A DNA stretch of 24,616 nucleotides from DMER01 sp003451645 (GTDB lineage Bacteria > Pseudomonadota > Alphaproteobacteria > Micropepsales > Micropepsaceae). Position numbers and translations under genes: made by a program. The stretch covers positions 1-24,616 of the forward strand of contig DALYLR010000045.1 of assembly GCA_031976175.1 (NCBI GenBank), given 5' to 3'. Shown here in pieces: positions 22,319-24,616 of this stretch (position 1 is the stretch's first letter; every line of letters starts with the position of its first letter). The notes beneath the pieces are model-generated. The model was not told the DNA's origin, ran no database searches, and was given only the letters and a program-made list of their open reading frames with translations.

Positions 22319-23956
22319 ATGGCGAATTCTGCATTGTTGTCCGAAGCCCATCACGCGGCCCACGCCGCAGAGAGACTAGTTGCCCAGGTGCGCGGCCAGG
22401 TCGCCGCCAAAGTCTCGGCCAAAGGCATTGATCAGGAGCAGCATGCCGCGCACGGTTTTGCCTGGGCCGCCACCTATGCGACCGCGCTGCGCGAGATGGC
22501 GCGCTGGGCCGAGCGTTTGTCCGAACACGGCAAATTCGGTGCACTGGAACAGCTGATCTTGAAGGCCGTGTTCTCAGAATATCTGGCGCAGCTTGTGGGC
22601 GGTCTGCCGGTCAGCCAGACCGAGATGGTTCGCCTCGGCCAAATTGGCGCCTCGCATGACGACATCGACAAATTCATGGGTCCCTCCGCGCGCCTGATCC
22701 ATCAGGGCTTTGGCGATGCAGACCGTGAGGCTTTGGCGCAGCTCATCGCCAGCCAGCCCGGTGCCTCGACCTTTGGCGACTGTGGCCTCGATGAGGACAT
22801 GGACTTGATCCGCGAGCAGTTCGCAAAGTTTGCGGCCGCCAAGGTGACACCCTTTGCGCATCACTGGCATCTCAAGGACGAGCTTATCCCGCTCAGCATT
22901 ATCGAGGAGATGTCGGGCTTGGGCGTGTTTGGTCTGACCATCCCTGAGGAGTTTGGCGGGGCTGGCATGGGCAAGACGGCTATGTGCGTCGTCTCTGAGG
23001 AATTGAGCCGCGGCTACATTGGCGTGGGCTCGCTGGGCACACGCTCAGAGATCGCGGCTGAGCTGATCCTTGCAGGCGGAACTGCACAGCAAAAGGCGCA
23101 TTGGCTGCCTAAAATCGCCTCGGGCGCGATCCTGCCAACCGCAGTTTTCACCGAACCGAATACAGGGTCCGATCTGGGGTCCTTGCGCACGCGCGCTGTC
23201 CGCGACGGGGATGTGTGGCGCGTTACGGGCAACAAGACTTGGATCACGCATGCCGCGCGCGCCGATGTCATGACGCTCCTGGTCCGTACCAATCCCGATG
23301 CCCCAGGCTACCGGGGCTTGTCGATGTTCCTGGCCGAAAAGCCGCGCGGAACGGACGCCAACCCTTTCCCTGCAGCCGGAATGACGGGCGGCGAGATTGA
23401 GGTTCTGGGCTATCGCGGCATGAAGGAGTACGAGATCGGCTTTGATGGCTTTGAAGTTCCGCATGCCAATCTTCTGGGGGCGGAGGAAGGCCAAGGTTTC
23501 AAGCAACTGATGCAGACCTTTGAATCGGCACGCATTCAAACGGCCGCGCGCGCAGTGGGTGTTGCGCAAAACGCCATGGATTTGGCCCTTCGCTATGCGC
23601 TTGACCGGGTGCAGTTCGGCAAGCCGATCTGGTCTTTCCCGCGCGTGCGCAACAAGGTCGTGATGATGGCGGCCGAGATCATGGCGGCGCGGCAGCTCAC
23701 CTATTTCGCGGCGCGCGAAAAGGATGCGGGGCGCCGCTGCGATGTCGAGGCGGGCATGGCCAAGCTCTTGGGCGCGCGCGTGGCCTGGGCGTCTGCGGAC
23801 AATGCCTTGCAGATTCATGGCGGCAATGGCTTTGCGCTCGAATACCCGATCAGCCGGGTGCTGTGCGATGCGCGCATCCTCAACATCTTTGAAGGGGCTG
23901 CAGAGATTCAGGCGCAAGTCATCGCCCGGCGGTTGTTGGAGGAGGGGGCTAATTAG
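22319..23956 (+). CDS. mcd: (2S)-methylsuccinyl-CoA dehydrogenase, acyl-CoA dehydrogenase family
   Basis: A flavin-dependent acyl-CoA dehydrogenase of 545 residues, about 160 longer than ordinary members because of an N-terminal helical extension. That extension (AAHGFAWAATYATALREM...LKAVFSEYLAQLVGGLP) matches what I recall of Mcd, the ethylmalonyl-CoA-pathway enzyme making mesaconyl-CoA. The core has FTEPNTGSD (FAD/substrate loop), KTWITHA, FESARIQTAARAVG, the IHGGNG block and IFEGAAEIQ, whose Glu525 sits at the catalytic-base position of MCAD-type enzymes. ATG 22319 has AAGG just upstream; an earlier frame start at 22247 lacks support. ETF is encoded nearby and should accept its electrons. 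Crotonyl-CoA carboxylase/reductase and ethylmalonyl-CoA mutase are not in the window. An isovaleryl-CoA dehydrogenase label would be a common misannotation. Confidence 0.82.
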   Translation: MANSALLSEAHHAAHAAERLVAQVRGQVAAKVSAKGIDQEQHAAHGFAWAATYATALREMARWAERLSEHGKFGALEQLILKAVFSEYLAQLVGGLPVSQTEMVRLGQIGASHDDIDKFMGPSARLIHQGFGDADREALAQLIASQPGASTFGDCGLDEDMDLIREQFAKFAAAKVTPFAHHWHLKDELIPLSIIEEMSGLGVFGLTIPEEFGGAGMGKTAMCVVSEELSRGYIGVGSLGTRSEIAAELILAGGTAQQKAHWLPKIASGAILPTAVFTEPNTGSDLGSLRTRAVRDGDVWRVTGNKTWITHAARADVMTLLVRTNPDAPGYRGLSMFLAEKPRGTDANPFPAAGMTGGEIEVLGYRGMKEYEIGFDGFEVPHANLLGAEEGQGFKQLMQTFESARIQTAARAVGVAQNAMDLALRYALDRVQFGKPIWSFPRVRNKVVMMAAEIMAARQLTYFAAREKDAGRRCDVEAGMAKLLGARVAWASADNALQIHGGNGFALEYPISRVLCDARILNIFEGAAEIQAQVIARRLLEEGAN

Positions 23957-24616
23957 GGGCGGGTCACCATGAACAGCCGGAACATGCCGTCCACTTTCTT
24001 GTGGAAGTAGAGCGTCTTGCCATCCGCGGTGATCGTCGGGCCTTCGACAAACCCGTCGATTGAGGCAATTGGTCTGGACGGTTCCCACTGCGCCGTTGTT
24101 GACGCTCTCACGGAATGCTCGATCGTCAATTTACGCCAGAACAACGCGCCGCTCATCCGCGTAAAGAATAACTCCAGACCGTCATGAGAGATCGCCATCG
24201 CATATTCGAGCGCGCTGGTGTTGATCTTTGCGAACAGGCTGGAGGCATCTTCTGGCCTGCGAAAGCCGGAATTCGCGCGCACAGCATAGGCGATGTCCGC
24301 ACTGTTGGGGCCGCCCAGCGCGTTAAACAGACCATCGACAATATAGAGTTCGTTGCCGGAGGGGCTCACCTCCACGTCGAAATTCACAATGCCTGCGGTC
24401 TTGCGCGACACGCCCTCGACGAGCTCGACATTGGTGACGCGGCCTTGCGCAAATGTGCCCCGGTAGATCGTGGATAAGGTCTTGTCGTAACTGCGCGGCG
24501 AAACCCAATAGAGATTGTTTTGGCAATCCATGGTGGGAACGCCTTCGAGAGCGGGCGTATTGGCCCCCTCGACCTTGCCCCGGTAGCGGAAGCGCGCAGC
24601 CGAGACGCGCTCGGCC
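23953..24616 (-). CDS. Beta-propeller-like (PD40/WD40-like) protein, 5' end outside window
   Basis: The frame is open to the right edge, so only the last 220 residues are visible; an internal ATG at 24531 is not the start. Repeated patterns such as VEVSPSGNELYIVDG, MAISHDGLELFFTR and TITADGKTLYFHKK each have the (S/T)xDG-x-x-L-(Y/F)-F blade motif of TolB-like PD40 repeats, giving at least three blades. Such proteins are often periplasmic or secreted, but the N-terminus is not available to check for a signal peptide. It overlaps the mcd stop by 4 bases on the opposite strand (TTAG), so the two are convergent. Function unknown. Confidence 0.72.
   Translation of the reverse strand, partial: AERVSAARFRYRGKVEGANTPALEGVPTMDCQNNLYWVSPRSYDKTLSTIYRGTFAQGRVTNVELVEGVSRKTAGIVNFDVEVSPSGNELYIVDGLFNALGGPNSADIAYAVRANSGFRRPEDASSLFAKINTSALEYAMAISHDGLELFFTRMSGALFWRKLTIEHSVRASTTAQWEPSRPIASIDGFVEGPTITADGKTLYFHKKVDGMFRLFMVTRP

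Noticed and set aside
23045..24088. 347-codon minus-strand frame opposite mcd
   Set aside because: Antisense shadow of mcd with Arg/His-rich composition; it also overlaps the beta-propeller gene in another frame.
1..24616. Defence system, prophage, integron, CRISPR array or biosynthetic cluster
   Set aside because: Every long gene maps to housekeeping or conserved alphaproteobacterial families; no integrase, transposase, phage gene, regularly spaced repeat array or megasynthase was seen.

Overview
The window is about 24.6 kb of dense, GC-rich bacterial chromosome carrying housekeeping and central-metabolism genes. Gene content and order point to an alphaproteobacterium. The supporting signs are hisC-tyrC, a DUF2125 protein, ftsEX beside a DUF3426 zinc-ribbon protein, hpt plus a CpdR-like receiver facing a TIGR02302/DUF4175 gene, argH-lptM-lysA, etfB-etfA-hbd, an ExoD protein and a methylsuccinyl-CoA dehydrogenase. 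A perfect GTTC-N7-GTTC box, the alphaproteobacterial LexA type, agrees with this. I cannot place it below class level. No rRNA, tRNA, CRISPR array, insertion sequence, integrase or prophage gene was seen.

Layout: 1-1816 (+) holds the end of hisC and tyrC. 1820-5237 (-) holds nrdJ (B12-dependent ribonucleotide reductase) followed by DUF2125, with a LexA-type box upstream of nrdJ. 5362-8546 (-) is an envelope cluster, ftsE-ftsX-ydcF-like-plsC. 8685-10752 (+) holds the zinc-ribbon/DUF3426 membrane protein, hpt and a CpdR-like receiver. 10749-16011 (-) is argH, a 41-residue lipoprotein, lysA and the DUF4175 protein, joined by 4-base overlaps or near-contact. 16169-16828 (+) is a TlpA-like thioredoxin. 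16839-17659 (-) holds a glyoxalase-fold protein and a secreted Cys/His-rich protein with hexapeptide repeats. 18028-20750 (-) is etfB-etfA-hbd. 21117-21740 (+) is exoD, 21747-22169 (-) a DoxX-like protein, 22319-23956 (+) mcd, and 23953 to the right edge (-) part of a beta-propeller-like protein.

Functionally, hisC/tyrC, argH and lysA serve amino-acid synthesis. The ETF, 3-hydroxybutyryl-CoA dehydrogenase and Mcd serve acyl-CoA oxidation and probably the ethylmalonyl-CoA pathway, with ETF a likely electron acceptor for Mcd. ftsEX, plsC, the YdcF-like protein and the lipoprotein serve the envelope. nrdJ makes deoxynucleotides and may be damage-inducible.

I did not find a clearly new multi-gene system. 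The observations most worth checking are the LexA-type box at nrdJ, a tandem-repeat/palindrome block in the argH-tlpA divergent region, a CpdR-like receiver with an altered acidic pocket and basic tail, the hexapeptide-repeat secreted protein, and an Arg/Asp tetrapeptide-repeat linker in the zinc-ribbon protein.
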